Position numbers and translations under genes: made by a program. Positions 1 through 8,800 of a DNA stretch of 24,860 nt are shown one piece after another. The stretch comes from CAYQZD01 sp964421875 (GTDB lineage Bacteria > Electryoneota > Tariuqbacteria > Tariuqbacterales > Tariuqbacteraceae): the NCBI GenBank assembly GCA_964421875.1, contig CAYQZD010000052.1, positions 1 to 24,860 on the forward strand, in the 5' to 3' direction. The notes beneath the pieces were generated by a model that was given only the letters and a program-made list of their open reading frames with translations, searched no databases and was not told where the DNA came from. Within the stretch, counting starts at the first letter, position 1; each line of letters opens with the position of its first letter.

Positions 1-145
1 CGGCGTGCAAGACCCGCCAGAACAGCATAAGTATCTGTTTTATAGATGCTTGATTAAATTTTATTATTATAAGAGGTTTACCCATACAAAACAGTGAAGA
101 ACCTTTTATGTTAAATCCTAAGGCGAGGATCTTTCGATTCTGAGT

Positions 146-562
146 TCAATTCGATGCGCCGGCTGCTTTGCTGGTGACGGGTCGAAATTTAACGCCGGAT
201 TTAAATAAGTCGGCCTTCATCGTCTCCGGCATCCACCAGTTGCTGTAGGGTTTAGGCAGACCCCGGAGCGTCAACACCATAGATTCTTCGTCATGAACCA
301 GTTCCTGTTCAAGAATCAAGGTAGAGGCGATTGCCGCAATCAGCACTCCGGGAATTTCTTCAGGCTGCGGGCAGGACGTTGCTGTTCCTCGCAGCGTTCC
401 CGCCTCAGCTTGTTTGGCTATTCGCAAGCAGTGAAGGCGGTTCATCCCGTACTTGAGGAGCTTCATCAGAATCATTAATATCAAGAGGGCGGTAAACACC
501 ACCGACATTCCCACCAGCATCAAAGAAAAACCACTGCCTTCAATTATGGACTGAAAATTCAT
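146..562 (-). CDS. OadG-family gamma subunit of a sodium-pumping decarboxylase
   Basis: A 138-residue protein with one hydrophobic segment near the N-terminus (about residues 12-37, including the run GMSVVFTALLILMILM) and a soluble remainder. This is the layout of oxaloacetate/methylmalonyl-CoA decarboxylase gamma (delta) subunits, small membrane proteins that help assemble the Na+-translocating biotin decarboxylase complex. The start ATG has an AGGA about eight bases upstream. It lies 210 bases downstream of the mmdA-like gene on the same strand, which supports the assignment because these subunits are usually encoded together. The beta (membrane pump) and biotin-carrier subunits are not in the window and could lie beyond the left edge. 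The proline-rich cytoplasmic motif is not obvious, so the family call rests mainly on the N-terminal helix and the neighbour. Confidence 0.7.
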   Translation of the reverse strand: MNFQSIIEGSGFSLMLVGMSVVFTALLILMILMKLLKYGMNRLHCLRIAKQAEAGTLRGTATSCPQPEEIPGVLIAAIASTLILEQELVHDEESMVLTLRGLPKPYSNWWMPETMKADLFKSGVKFRPVTSKAAGASN

Positions 563-649
563 CTTATATCCTAATAACTGAATTTCGAATCTATTGATTT
601 TGTGAAAAGTTCACATATCAATCTGCTTTTATGAAGCGACTACCCTTAT

Positions 650-719
650 CGTCATTCCGGCGCAGCCGGAATCCCTCCGGAAAAGAAGGATTCCGGTTCG
701 CTTCGCTTCCGGAATGACG
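650..719. repeat. 70-bp palindromic interspersed repeat between mmdA-like and oadG-like genes
   Basis: The outer ends are a perfect 11-bp inverted repeat (CGTCATTCCGG at 650-660, CCGGAATGACG at 709-719). Inside are two smaller hairpins, 654-672 (ATTCCGG, CGCAG loop, CCGGAAT) and 690-715. Related sequences occur at 12781-12850, 16357-16420 and 21322-21384. The element resembles REP/dRS3-like palindromes known from many bacterial genomes. As it separates two co-directional genes, it would fold in a shared transcript. Confidence 0.85.
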
Positions 720-772
720 CTTGCGCTTTAAATATGTAAAGTGATACAAGTTCTTTAAAAAATCATTGCCCT

Positions 773-2332
773 TTATAGCGGGATACAGCCGTGTTTGCGC
801 GGCAGGTTCGAATCTCGCTTGCCCGCCAGCGATTCCAGTGCTCTGATGATGCGGAAACGGGTGTTGCGCGGTTCGATAATATCGTCGATGAAACCTAATC
901 TGGCCGCGTTATAGGGGTCGGCGAATTTGGTTCGATACTCCTTCTCTTTCTCACCCAGGAATTTCTCCTGCTCCTCCGCTGTCATATCCTTCAACTGCCG
1001 GCCGAATATAACTTCAACCGCTCCCCTAGGCCCCATCACCGCGATTTCCGCGGTGGGCCAGGCGTAATTCAGGTCGCCGCGCAGATGCTTGCTGCCCATT
1101 ACGTCATAAGCTCCGCCGTAAGCCTTTCGGGTGATGATAGTGATTTTGGGCACGGTAGCCTCGGCGTAAGCGAATAGCAATTTAGCGCCGTTCAGTATAA
1201 TCCCCTCATACTCCTGTACCGTCCCCGGCATAAAACCCGGAACATCGACAAAAGTGACAACCGGGATATTGAAAGCGTCACAGAAGCGGATGAAAGCCGC
1301 CGCTTTACGGCTGGACTTATTGTCCAATACCCCCGCCAGGTGAGAAGGCTGGTTGGCGACGATGCCGGTAGAACGGCCGTTGAAACGGCCGAATCCGCAA
1401 ATAATATTCGGCGCCCAGCGCCGGCGCACTTCCAAAAAGTCCGAATGGTCCACCGCAAGCTCTATCACATCCTTCATATTATAGGGCAGATTGGGGTCGG
1501 TGGGAATTATATAGTTCAAGTCATCCTCAAGCCGGTCGATGGGGTCGTCGCAGCTTACTATGGGGGTTTCCTCAATGTTATTCTGCGGAATGAATGAGAT
1601 CAGCTTGCGAATCAAATCGAAAGCGTCGTCCTCGTGTTCCGCTACGAAATGCGCCACACCGCTTTTGGAAGCGTGAATCGGCGCTCCGCCCAGCTGCTCC
1701 GGGGTGACATCCTCATGAGTTACAGTTTTCACTACTTTGGGACCGGTAACGAACATATAGCTTATGTCCTTGGCCATTATATTGAAATCGGTGATGGCGG
1801 GGCTGTAAACCGCCCCTCCCGCGCAGGGACCGAGGATGGCTGATATCTGAGGCACCACACCGGAAGCCATCACATTCCGCAGGAACACATCGGCGTAACC
1901 GGCCAGGCTGAGCACTCCCTCCTGGATGCGGGCGCCGCCGGAATCGTTGATACCGATTATGGGCATACCCACTTTGATTGCATAATCCATTATCTTGCAT
2001 ATCTTCTTGGCGAACATCTCTCCCAGCGACCCGCCAAACACGGTGAAATCCTGAGAAAACAACGCCACCTGCCGGCCGTTGATGGTCGCGTGACCCGTAA
2101 CTACTCCGTCTGAGGGGAATTCGTCTTCGCCAAGCCCGAATCCGGTCTCCCGGTGGGTGACGAACATATCGAATTCCTCGAAAGAACCATCATCGACCAG
2201 TCTTACAATGCGTTCCCGAGCGGTGTACTTTCCTTTTTTATGCTGGACTTCAATGCGCCGCTCCCCGCCGCCCAAACGCGCCTGTTTACGCATCTCCTGC
2301 AGGCGTAATAATTTCGATTCTATGTCATCCAT
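773..2332 (-). CDS. mmdA: Acyl-CoA carboxyltransferase: methylmalonyl-CoA decarboxylase alpha / propionyl-CoA carboxylase beta
   Basis: A 519-residue protein matching in length and motifs the carboxyltransferase subunit of biotin-dependent acyl-CoA carboxylases and decarboxylases. Visible landmarks are the N-terminal LGGGERRIEVQHKKGK and TARERI segments, SGGARIQEGVLSLAGYADV followed by GPCAGGAVYSPA (N-terminal crotonase-like domain, CoA/oxyanion site), and in the C-terminal half VPGFMPGTVQEYEG and RKAYGGAYDVMGSKHL (carboxybiotin site). It moves CO2 between methylmalonyl- or propionyl-CoA and biotin. The OadG-like gene downstream favours a Na+-pumping methylmalonyl-CoA decarboxylase over a propionyl-CoA carboxylase, but sequence alone does not separate the two. 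The ATG at 2332 is chosen over a TTG two codons upstream because AGAGGA sits six bases before it and would abut the TTG. Confidence 0.9.
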   Translation of the reverse strand: MDDIESKLLRLQEMRKQARLGGGERRIEVQHKKGKYTARERIVRLVDDGSFEEFDMFVTHRETGFGLGEDEFPSDGVVTGHATINGRQVALFSQDFTVFGGSLGEMFAKKICKIMDYAIKVGMPIIGINDSGGARIQEGVLSLAGYADVFLRNVMASGVVPQISAILGPCAGGAVYSPAITDFNIMAKDISYMFVTGPKVVKTVTHEDVTPEQLGGAPIHASKSGVAHFVAEHEDDAFDLIRKLISFIPQNNIEETPIVSCDDPIDRLEDDLNYIIPTDPNLPYNMKDVIELAVDHSDFLEVRRRWAPNIICGFGRFNGRSTGIVANQPSHLAGVLDNKSSRKAAAFIRFCDAFNIPVVTFVDVPGFMPGTVQEYEGIILNGAKLLFAYAEATVPKITIITRKAYGGAYDVMGSKHLRGDLNYAWPTAEIAVMGPRGAVEVIFGRQLKDMTAEEQEKFLGEKEKEYRTKFADPYNAARLGFIDDIIEPRNTRFRIIRALESLAGKRDSNLPRKHGCIPL

Positions 2333-2595
2333 AAACAATCCTCTGTATTAAGACGAATATTGATAGACTTGGTTGAGTTTAGTAGAAAGTAGTAGATTGT
2401 TTTAACAATAGTAAATTTAATACATATTTCTGTTATTTTCAAGAAATAGGCTATCTCGCGGCTCTAACCTAAACAACACTGTTCCCTCGCAGCCGGGAAC
2501 TTTAATCGCTGAATTCAATACAATTAATAGACCAGGTTAAAAATCCGCTATTCTTTTGAAAGCTCCCTATCAAATAACCGAACCAGAATGATATA
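2333..2595. other. AT-rich intergenic region between divergent genes
   Basis: This stretch separates the minus-strand mmdA-like gene from the plus-strand gene at 2596, so promoters for both should lie here, but no convincing -35/-10 pair was found. It contains a 6-bp inverted repeat with an 8-base loop (GTTCCC at 2481-2486, GGGAAC at 2495-2500), resembling a minimal form of the palindromes seen elsewhere in the window. Confidence 0.5.
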
Positions 2596-3804
2596 ATGAA
2601 GCTTTTAGTCATCTTATTATCGATATTTATACTCACCTTTGCCGCTTCCGCCCAGGGACTGATCGATGTCGCCGTAATTGGGAGCGCGGAAACAACCGGC
2701 GACACCACCGCCGCCCAGGAAGCCGCTGCGCTGGAAGCAATGCTAATGGCTATGGGAGAAGCGGGGCTGGCGGTGGGAGCGGCGGACGAACTTGAAGACT
2801 TGTCGAAGCGGAAAAAGTGGATTGAAGGTTGGGCGGAGAGGGTGATAGCGCCCGGTTATCATACTCTCAAAATGGGTTGGGGCGCCGACGGAAAGTACTA
2901 TGCAGCGCTGTTCGGGAAGGTAAACCCTAAAATATTCTCCCAGGAAAATATCCAGGGGAACAACAAGTTCGGAACCGCGCTGAGGCTGATAATAAATGAC
3001 AAAGCCCGCGCCCTCGATTTGATGCTGGAGGTGGTGAACCAATATCAGGAATGCGAATCCGCCGACGATGCGCTCTATAATCTGATTGTCAAGGGAGAAT
3101 TTGCCGGGAAAGCCGAGAGATTGTCTTTAATAAAAGATAAATTTCCCCAAAGTCCATTGCTCCCCAAAGCGGAAAAACACTTCGAGGAATACGGGAAAAT
3201 CTACACTTTCGACGGTTTGGAGTTTACCAAAATCCCACCCGGAAGTCTCGCCGTGGAAGCTAGAAAGAAGCACATTGGCAGCTTCTACATTCAAACCACC
3301 GAACTTACACAATCGCAGTGGAAAGCGGTGATGGAAGATAATCCTTCTGTGGATAAGGGCGAGGATAAGCCGGTGGTCAATGTCTCACTGAGGGACGCCC
3401 TAAACTTTGTAGAAAAACTGAATCAACGAGCCGGCAACGAAGTCTATCGCATACCTGATATTTACCAATGGGAATACGCCTGCCGCTCCGGCTCCAACGG
3501 GAAATACTGCTACGGCAGCGACCCGGAGACGCTGCGGGATTACGCCTGGTTTACCGCTAATACGGAAGGGGCTGTCCAGCCGGTGGCGATGAAAAAACCT
3601 AATTACTGGGGATTGTACGATGTGCACGGAAACGCCTGGGAATGGTGCCTGCATCCGGAGAAAAAGCCAAAAAAGAGGGGGATGATTAAAGGCGGCAGCC
3701 GCGCCAGCTCCCCGGAACTCCTGGAATGTTCCGGTGGAAAGGAAAAGTCCGCCAAAGCGCAATTCATAGACGCCGGTTTCAGAATCGTCAGAATCGTTGA
3801 GTGA
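2596..3804 (+). CDS. Exported protein with C-terminal FGE-sulfatase-like (SUMF1) domain
   Basis: A 402-residue protein with a clear signal peptide (MKLLVILLSIFILTFAASAQ, cleavage probably after ASA). Residues ~22-115 form an Ala/Glu-rich unrecognised domain, and ~120-205 look helical. Residues ~215-402 match the formylglycine-generating-enzyme fold: IGSFYIQTTELTQSQWKAVM, a central YRIPDIYQWEYACRSG, then GNAWEWC and C-terminal KGGSRAS...DAGFRIVR. True FGEs carry two active-site cysteines in the stretch after the GGS motif. Here that stretch has a single unmatched cysteine, so formylglycine formation is unlikely and a binding or structural role is more probable, as in many bacterial SUMF1-like proteins. 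No good ribosome site precedes the ATG. The next gene, also for an exported protein, starts 200 bases on. Confidence 0.75.
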   Translation: MKLLVILLSIFILTFAASAQGLIDVAVIGSAETTGDTTAAQEAAALEAMLMAMGEAGLAVGAADELEDLSKRKKWIEGWAERVIAPGYHTLKMGWGADGKYYAALFGKVNPKIFSQENIQGNNKFGTALRLIINDKARALDLMLEVVNQYQECESADDALYNLIVKGEFAGKAERLSLIKDKFPQSPLLPKAEKHFEEYGKIYTFDGLEFTKIPPGSLAVEARKKHIGSFYIQTTELTQSQWKAVMEDNPSVDKGEDKPVVNVSLRDALNFVEKLNQRAGNEVYRIPDIYQWEYACRSGSNGKYCYGSDPETLRDYAWFTANTEGAVQPVAMKKPNYWGLYDVHGNAWEWCLHPEKKPKKRGMIKGGSRASSPELLECSGGKEKSAKAQFIDAGFRIVRIVE

Positions 3805-3818
3805 TTCCAACTTAATAC

Positions 3819-3847
3819 TTGACTATTATATTTATTAGCCGTAATAT
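3819..3847 (+). promoter_or_regulatory. Candidate sigma-70-type promoter for the Memo-AMMECR1 gene
   Basis: TTGACT at 3819-3824 and TAATAT at 3842-3847 are separated by exactly 17 bases. The -35 matches the consensus at five of six positions and the -10 at four of six. It lies just after the stop codon of the upstream gene and about 155 bases before the ATG at 4005, which would leave a long leader. The local DNA is AT-rich, so a chance match is possible. Confidence 0.3.
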
Positions 3848-4004
3848 TTCCACAAGTTCATCGACATTAATGTGTTCTAAGTCGATGTTTTAGCAATAAA
3901 CCCTCATTCGAGGGTCTCTATCGCGTCCTTGCGTAACTTAAGATGAAAATTCACGGCTCGCGGGATGCGCTGTCGCAATTTTCAAGGTAAAAAAACCGCC
4001 CTGT

Positions 4005-5576
4005 ATGAAAAGATATCTCATTATACCGATGGCCGCTCTCTTTTTGATGTTTAATATTAGCTGCGGACGGGGCAAACAACAGGAAGGAGGCGAGAAGATG
4101 GTTGATGAAGCCGGTCAAGGTAATGTGCGTCAACCGGTGGTCGCCGGTCAGTTTTATACCAGCGACCCTAATAAGCTGCGTCGGGAAGTTGAGAAATATA
4201 TCCGGGAGGCGGAGGAGTTTTCTCAATACGAACCGATTGCTATCATCGCCCCTCACGCGGGATATATGTTCTCAGGATTGGTTGCGGGCTACAGTTATCG
4301 GCAGGTCGCGGGCAAAGATTTTGATGTCGCTGTGGTGATTTCCCCCTGCCATGTCGAGGGCTTTCCCTTTAGCGCGGTTATGATCGAAGGGGCTTACGAA
4401 ACCCCGCTGGGCAAGGTTTTCATCGATGACGAATTAGCCCGGGAAATATGCGCTCAATCGGAAATGGTGAAATCTTCCGACAAGGGACATTTCAGCAGCG
4501 GATACGGACGGGGAGAGCATGCTCTGGAAGTGCAAATCCCCTTCCTCCAGATAGCCCTGGGCGATTTTAAAATTGTCCCTATTGTGATGGGAGACCAGTC
4601 CTGGGAAAACTGCGACGAACTGGGGAAAGCGCTGGGAAAATCCTTGAAGGGAAAGAAAGCCCTCATTGTCGCCTCCACTGACCTCTCGCATTTCCACCCC
4701 TATGAAGAAGCCAATCGAATCGATTCCAATCTGATAGAACTGCTTCAAGGCTTCAATCCCAGAGAAATCTGGAGTCAGCTGACTTCGCGGAAAGTCGAAG
4801 CCTGCGGAGGAGGTCCTGTAATCGCATCCTGCATAGCGGGAAAAATGCTGGGCGCTGCGGGATTAATGCCCTTAAAATACGCCAACTCCGGCGATGTCGC
4901 CGTTGGCCCCAAAGATTCTGTGGTAGGATATTTAGCCGCGGTGGTTTACAAAGGTGAAAGCAATGAAGAAAGAGCTGCGGAAGCGGAAAGTGAAGCCGAA
5001 GTGAATCCTGCCCCCGGCAGCGATGGTCTCACGATGGAAGAAAAACGGCAGTTGATGGAAATCGCCAAAGCCTCGGTTCAAAGCGCGGTAAAAGGCAAAA
5101 AAGCGCCGGAATTCACCCCCGTGTCGAACACCCTGACTCAGAACCGGGGCGCTTTCGTTACCCTTAAAATCGAGGGAAAGCTGAGAGGCTGTATCGGCTA
5201 TATCATACCGGTGATGCCCCTTTATCAAACCGTGGCGGAAGTGGCGGAATCCGCGGCGCTGCGAGACCCTCGGTTCCCACCGGTATCCCTGAGTGAACTG
5301 CCCCTCTTGGAATACGAAATCTCGGCTTTGAGTCCCATCGAAAGAATCGATGACACAGGAGAAATCGAGGTGGGAAAACACGGTCTTATCATTCGCCGGG
5401 GACACAGCCAGGGACTGCTGCTGCCTCAAGTAGCCACCGAATACGGATGGGATTGTGAGCAGTTCCTGCAGCATACCTGCCACAAAGCGGGTCTCCCCCC
5501 AGACGCCTGGAAATTCTCCGACACTGAAATCAGCGTCTTTTCAGCCGAAGTCTTTGACGAAGACGTTATGAAATGA
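4005..5576 (+). CDS. Probable lipoprotein fusing Memo (AmmeMemoRadiSam B) and AMMECR1 (AmmeMemoRadiSam A) domains
   Basis: A 523-residue protein. The N-terminus has a lysine-arginine start, a hydrophobic run and a cysteine at residue 20 (FLMFNISCG), so it looks like a lipoprotein signal although the lipobox is atypical. Residues ~45-310 are a Memo domain. The metal-pocket residues described for human MEMO1 appear to be kept: H84 in APHAGY, H116 in ISPCHVEG (spacing of 32, as for H49/H81 in MEMO1), D226/H229 in STDLSHFH, and C267 in EACGGGPV. An acidic linker (~312-342) leads to an AMMECR1 domain (~343-515) with its hallmark LRGCIG at 393-398. A and B proteins of this system usually sit with a radical SAM partner, which is absent here. 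The biochemical role of the family is unresolved. No clear Shine-Dalgarno precedes the ATG. Confidence 0.88.
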   Translation: MKRYLIIPMAALFLMFNISCGRGKQQEGGEKMVDEAGQGNVRQPVVAGQFYTSDPNKLRREVEKYIREAEEFSQYEPIAIIAPHAGYMFSGLVAGYSYRQVAGKDFDVAVVISPCHVEGFPFSAVMIEGAYETPLGKVFIDDELAREICAQSEMVKSSDKGHFSSGYGRGEHALEVQIPFLQIALGDFKIVPIVMGDQSWENCDELGKALGKSLKGKKALIVASTDLSHFHPYEEANRIDSNLIELLQGFNPREIWSQLTSRKVEACGGGPVIASCIAGKMLGAAGLMPLKYANSGDVAVGPKDSVVGYLAAVVYKGESNEERAAEAESEAEVNPAPGSDGLTMEEKRQLMEIAKASVQSAVKGKKAPEFTPVSNTLTQNRGAFVTLKIEGKLRGCIGYIIPVMPLYQTVAEVAESAALRDPRFPPVSLSELPLLEYEISALSPIERIDDTGEIEVGKHGLIIRRGHSQGLLLPQVATEYGWDCEQFLQHTCHKAGLPPDAWKFSDTEISVFSAEVFDEDVMK

Positions 5577-5637
5577 AGATTTCCATAGTCTCAGTCTCCG
5601 TCCCATGTTCCAAGTGTATGTATATTAATTACATGAC

Positions 5638-5755
5638 GCAGGGTGCGGAGACCCTGCGCCACGACATACAAGATTGCTTCGCTTCGCTCGCATTGACAAT
5701 GAGTGTTTTTCCTATTATCAGACAAACTGCGGAGAGTTGACAGCACGAATGTACA
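5638..5755. repeat. Intergenic repeat blocks with related copies near 21.8-21.9 kb
   Basis: The gap between the converging genes holds a perfect 7-bp inverted repeat (GCAGGGT 5638-5644, ACCCTGC 5651-5657) whose sequence GCAGGGTGCGG recurs at 21894-21904. A second block at ~5722-5755 (AAACTGCGGAGAGTTGACAG and flank) closely resembles 21798-21830. Between them lies a low-complexity GCTTCGCTTCGCTCGC stretch. No gene is supported here. Confidence 0.6.
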
Positions 5756-5765
5756 ACTTTACAGT

Positions 5766-5796
5766 AAAAAAAAGCCCCCGATTCGAGGGCTTTTTT
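5766..5796 (-). terminator. Intrinsic terminator of the C25 protease gene
   Basis: A 7-bp stem (5774-5780 with 5784-5790, loop ATT) is flanked by A and T tracts. On the minus-strand transcript every stem position pairs, one as G-U. On the plus strand that position would be an A-C mismatch, so the hairpin appears built to end the minus-strand gene, whose stop codon is 15 bases away. It could also work for the converging plus-strand Memo-AMMECR1 gene. Confidence 0.85.
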
Positions 5797-5810
5797 AATC
5801 TATGGAAACC

Positions 5811-8800
5811 TCATTTTATCAATAAAAGCTTCTCCGTCCGCACCGCACTTCCCGCCTTCAGCCGGCTGAAATAGAGGCCGCTGGGCAGTCCCTCAGCATC
5901 CCAAACGCAGGTGTGAAGCCCCGCGTTCAGCCAGCCGTTGACCAATCGAGCAACCTCCCGGCCGCTTACATCGAAAATCGTCAGTTCCACTTGACCCGCT
6001 TCAGGAAGAGTGAAGCTCAAGCTCGTCGAAGGGTTGAAAGGATTCGGATGAGCCGGATATAGGCGGTAATCGGAAGGTAAATCCACCTCCGCCAGATCGA
6101 CGGGTTCTTCGTCCCAGCCGGTGGTGAGCCATTCATCGTCCCCGCCCATCACATTCCCCAGCTTGCTGAAGGGGATGCTGTCGGTGGTCCAGACTTCCCG
6201 TGTGGAATAATCGCCGATGAATCCGTTCAAGAAATAATTTCCGGAAGGCGCAACCCCGGGAATATACTGTGAAACCGTCCTTTGCATAGATGACTGGCCG
6301 GGAATGGAATTCCCGGTGCGCACCAGTAACGGCCCGAATTGCAGACCGTTAGGCAGAGTGGCGTGCACCCAGGCGCCGAAGTTGATATTGTAGATCTGGT
6401 CGTTGCTCACGCGAGCACGATACTGGAACCAGCCGCCATTGCGAGGAATCACTATTGGCGGATTGATCGGCTCCAGATCAAGGCTTATCTCCAGCGGACC
6501 CCTGAAAGGAGTGTGAGTGGTGAAGAGAATAGCTCGTCCATGAGCGAGCTGCGCCGCGCCCGGATGGTAATGGTTGAAGACGGAATGCTCAATCCCGTCA
6601 TCGTGAGCGGGATTCATTATTCCAGTGGTCCAATATGGGTGGTCGGTGGATATTCCAAGTACCGGGGTGGCAACATCATACTGAAAAACAATGTCCCCGT
6701 CTCCCGTAGGAGTAGGATAGTAAACCGGATCGTAGAATATCACTTCAAAAGATTCTGTACCGCCGGAAATGTGCTGAACATCCCCGAATTCGATGATGAA
6801 TCGGTGATTCTGCTGGTCGTATTCTTGATAAACCCCGCCCGTGACATACATCGTTTTCAAATCGTCCCAGTAAGGCACAAGCATCCCCGATGGAGGACCA
6901 AAAGTGGTGGGAATTCTCTGGTTCCTGAAATCGCTAATATAAGCATAACTCCCGAAAGCCATCCACCCATTGGAACAGACTGTAATGCTGTCGTGAACCT
7001 CCCCGTAGTATGGGAATCTGAAGGGCATCGCTATCACGGTAGATTTATTATTATCGCCGCCGGTGTCCGGGAGGTTCAACTGGGTTCCGGTAGTCCTGAT
7101 TTCCACCCAGGAATATTCGGGATGAGGCTGATAGAGCGAATCGTAGTTTTCGATACAATAGTAGCCGTAATTGTCAGGTCCGATGGGATCCCACTGATGA
7201 ATTGTGCCGGCCACCAGACTGAAATAGAGGTCCTGCTCCTGGCCGTTGGAACTGACCAGTCGCAGACGGAATACTTCGTTCCGACCGTGAGTGATGAAGT
7301 TGTCAGCGGCGATGATGAAGGGGTCTGAAGAATTATAAACTGTGCTCCCTCCGGGTATCAAACCGAAATTCGCCTCGCCGTCGATGATATGAACCATCGT
7401 ATCCCGGGTGGTGATAGTGCCCACCGCGCCTGTCAAATCCCATTCCCCTAAATTCCGGATGCCAAGCACCAGATTATCAATCTCACCCGGATTGAAGGAG
7501 TTGCCCGTTACACTAACGCTGTCAACCCGCGCTTCGCCGGAACTCACCTCCACATCGAAAGCCGTGGTGAAATTCGCCAGTGAGGTCGTTATGTCCATAG
7601 TGAAGGGGATGCGATAATCCTGACGGTAGTTGTTATCCAGAGCCACAATCAGGCGGCCGTCCGGGTTGCGAATACCGCCCGGCGGAATGTCTGGATAGCT
7701 GGTAACGGCGGAAATAATATTGACCGTAGTGTCAGTAGTGGAAAGCGTGGCGCTGATATTGGCTGCGGCGCGGGAAGCGCCGTAGTTTTTCAGCGATACG
7801 ATAAGTTCCACCATCTCCGAAGGATTGGCGGTGCTGTCATTGTTGCCGTTGGTCATCGCCGTGTTGTCGTCGAAAACCCTGAGCGCATAAAAACTGGGGT
7901 TGAGGGGATAATCCACTACTTGCACCTGCCCCCGATAAGGATAATCGTTATGATTGGTTACAGTGACCAGCAGCTCGCCCGAAGTCGGAAGACTAACATC
8001 CGAGGCGAACACACCGCTGTCGTTGGTGCGGCCTCCAACATAGGTTTCAGCCCCTTTCCAGAGGCAGACATACCTGCCTGCCAGTGGATTTCCCATATTG
8101 TCTTGAATTGTCACTTCAAATGAACCGGTTCCTACCCCCACTGTGTCGGGATAATCGACCGTCATAACCTGAGGGATATCCATCCAGATGTCGACCGAAG
8201 GGTCGCCCATCAGGTTGTTCTTGTAGATATACTGCTGTCCGGAATAATCATATTGATAGGTGCGGTATAATTCCATCTTTCCGTTGAAAGTGGCTGGACC
8301 CTGCTGGGTGTGTCCGTAATGGAGCAGACCGGCCCACATACCCTGGTCCATAGTGTTGTTATACCGGGTGCTGGTGAGTCCAGCAGTCCCCACGCCGCCG
8401 ATACCACCCTTGGGGACGGTGGGGGTGCCGGCTTTAAGCCAAGCCTCCGATTGAGCAGAGCCGGAACTGCCGAAACTACCGGTAGCGCAGGTCAACATTG
8501 TTGCGAAGCAGAGCTTGAAAGGATTGTTCAGTCCTAAAATAGTGCCGCTGCTCATTCCGTTCATTCCGATATAACCGCGATAATGCCAAACGCTGACCCC
8601 ATTATTCGCCGAACTTGTCATCACAGATATCACGGAAACACCCATATTATACCATGCGGAGTCAATACGGGAGTAGCCGAGTCGCAGCAGCTCTCCTAAA
8701 ATCCAATGGTTTACTTCTATGGTGGACCAGCCGCTGGAAGAACTCCCCGCAATTAGACAACCGCTTTTATACCAGCTGGTTTGAGTCAGCGTCGGTTCCC

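Noticed and set aside
2333..2338. TTG start two codons upstream for the carboxyltransferase gene
   Set aside because: The ribosome-binding sequence AGAGGA would touch the TTG but sits at proper spacing for the ATG at 2332.
3859..3890. CATCGAC/GTCGATG stem followed by TTTT as a terminator of the FGE-like gene
   Set aside because: The loop of 15 bases and the modest stem make it weak, and it lies downstream of a promoter-like site, so it is not listed as a feature.
3900..3915. Hairpin ACCCTC-ATTC-GAGGGT after the FGE-like gene as a terminator
   Set aside because: The stem is only six pairs and no T tract follows on either strand.
6339..7328. A 329-codon open frame on the plus strand inside the C25 protease gene
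   Set aside because: It is antisense to a gene with clear domains, its translation has no recognisable motif or signal, and no ribosome site precedes it.
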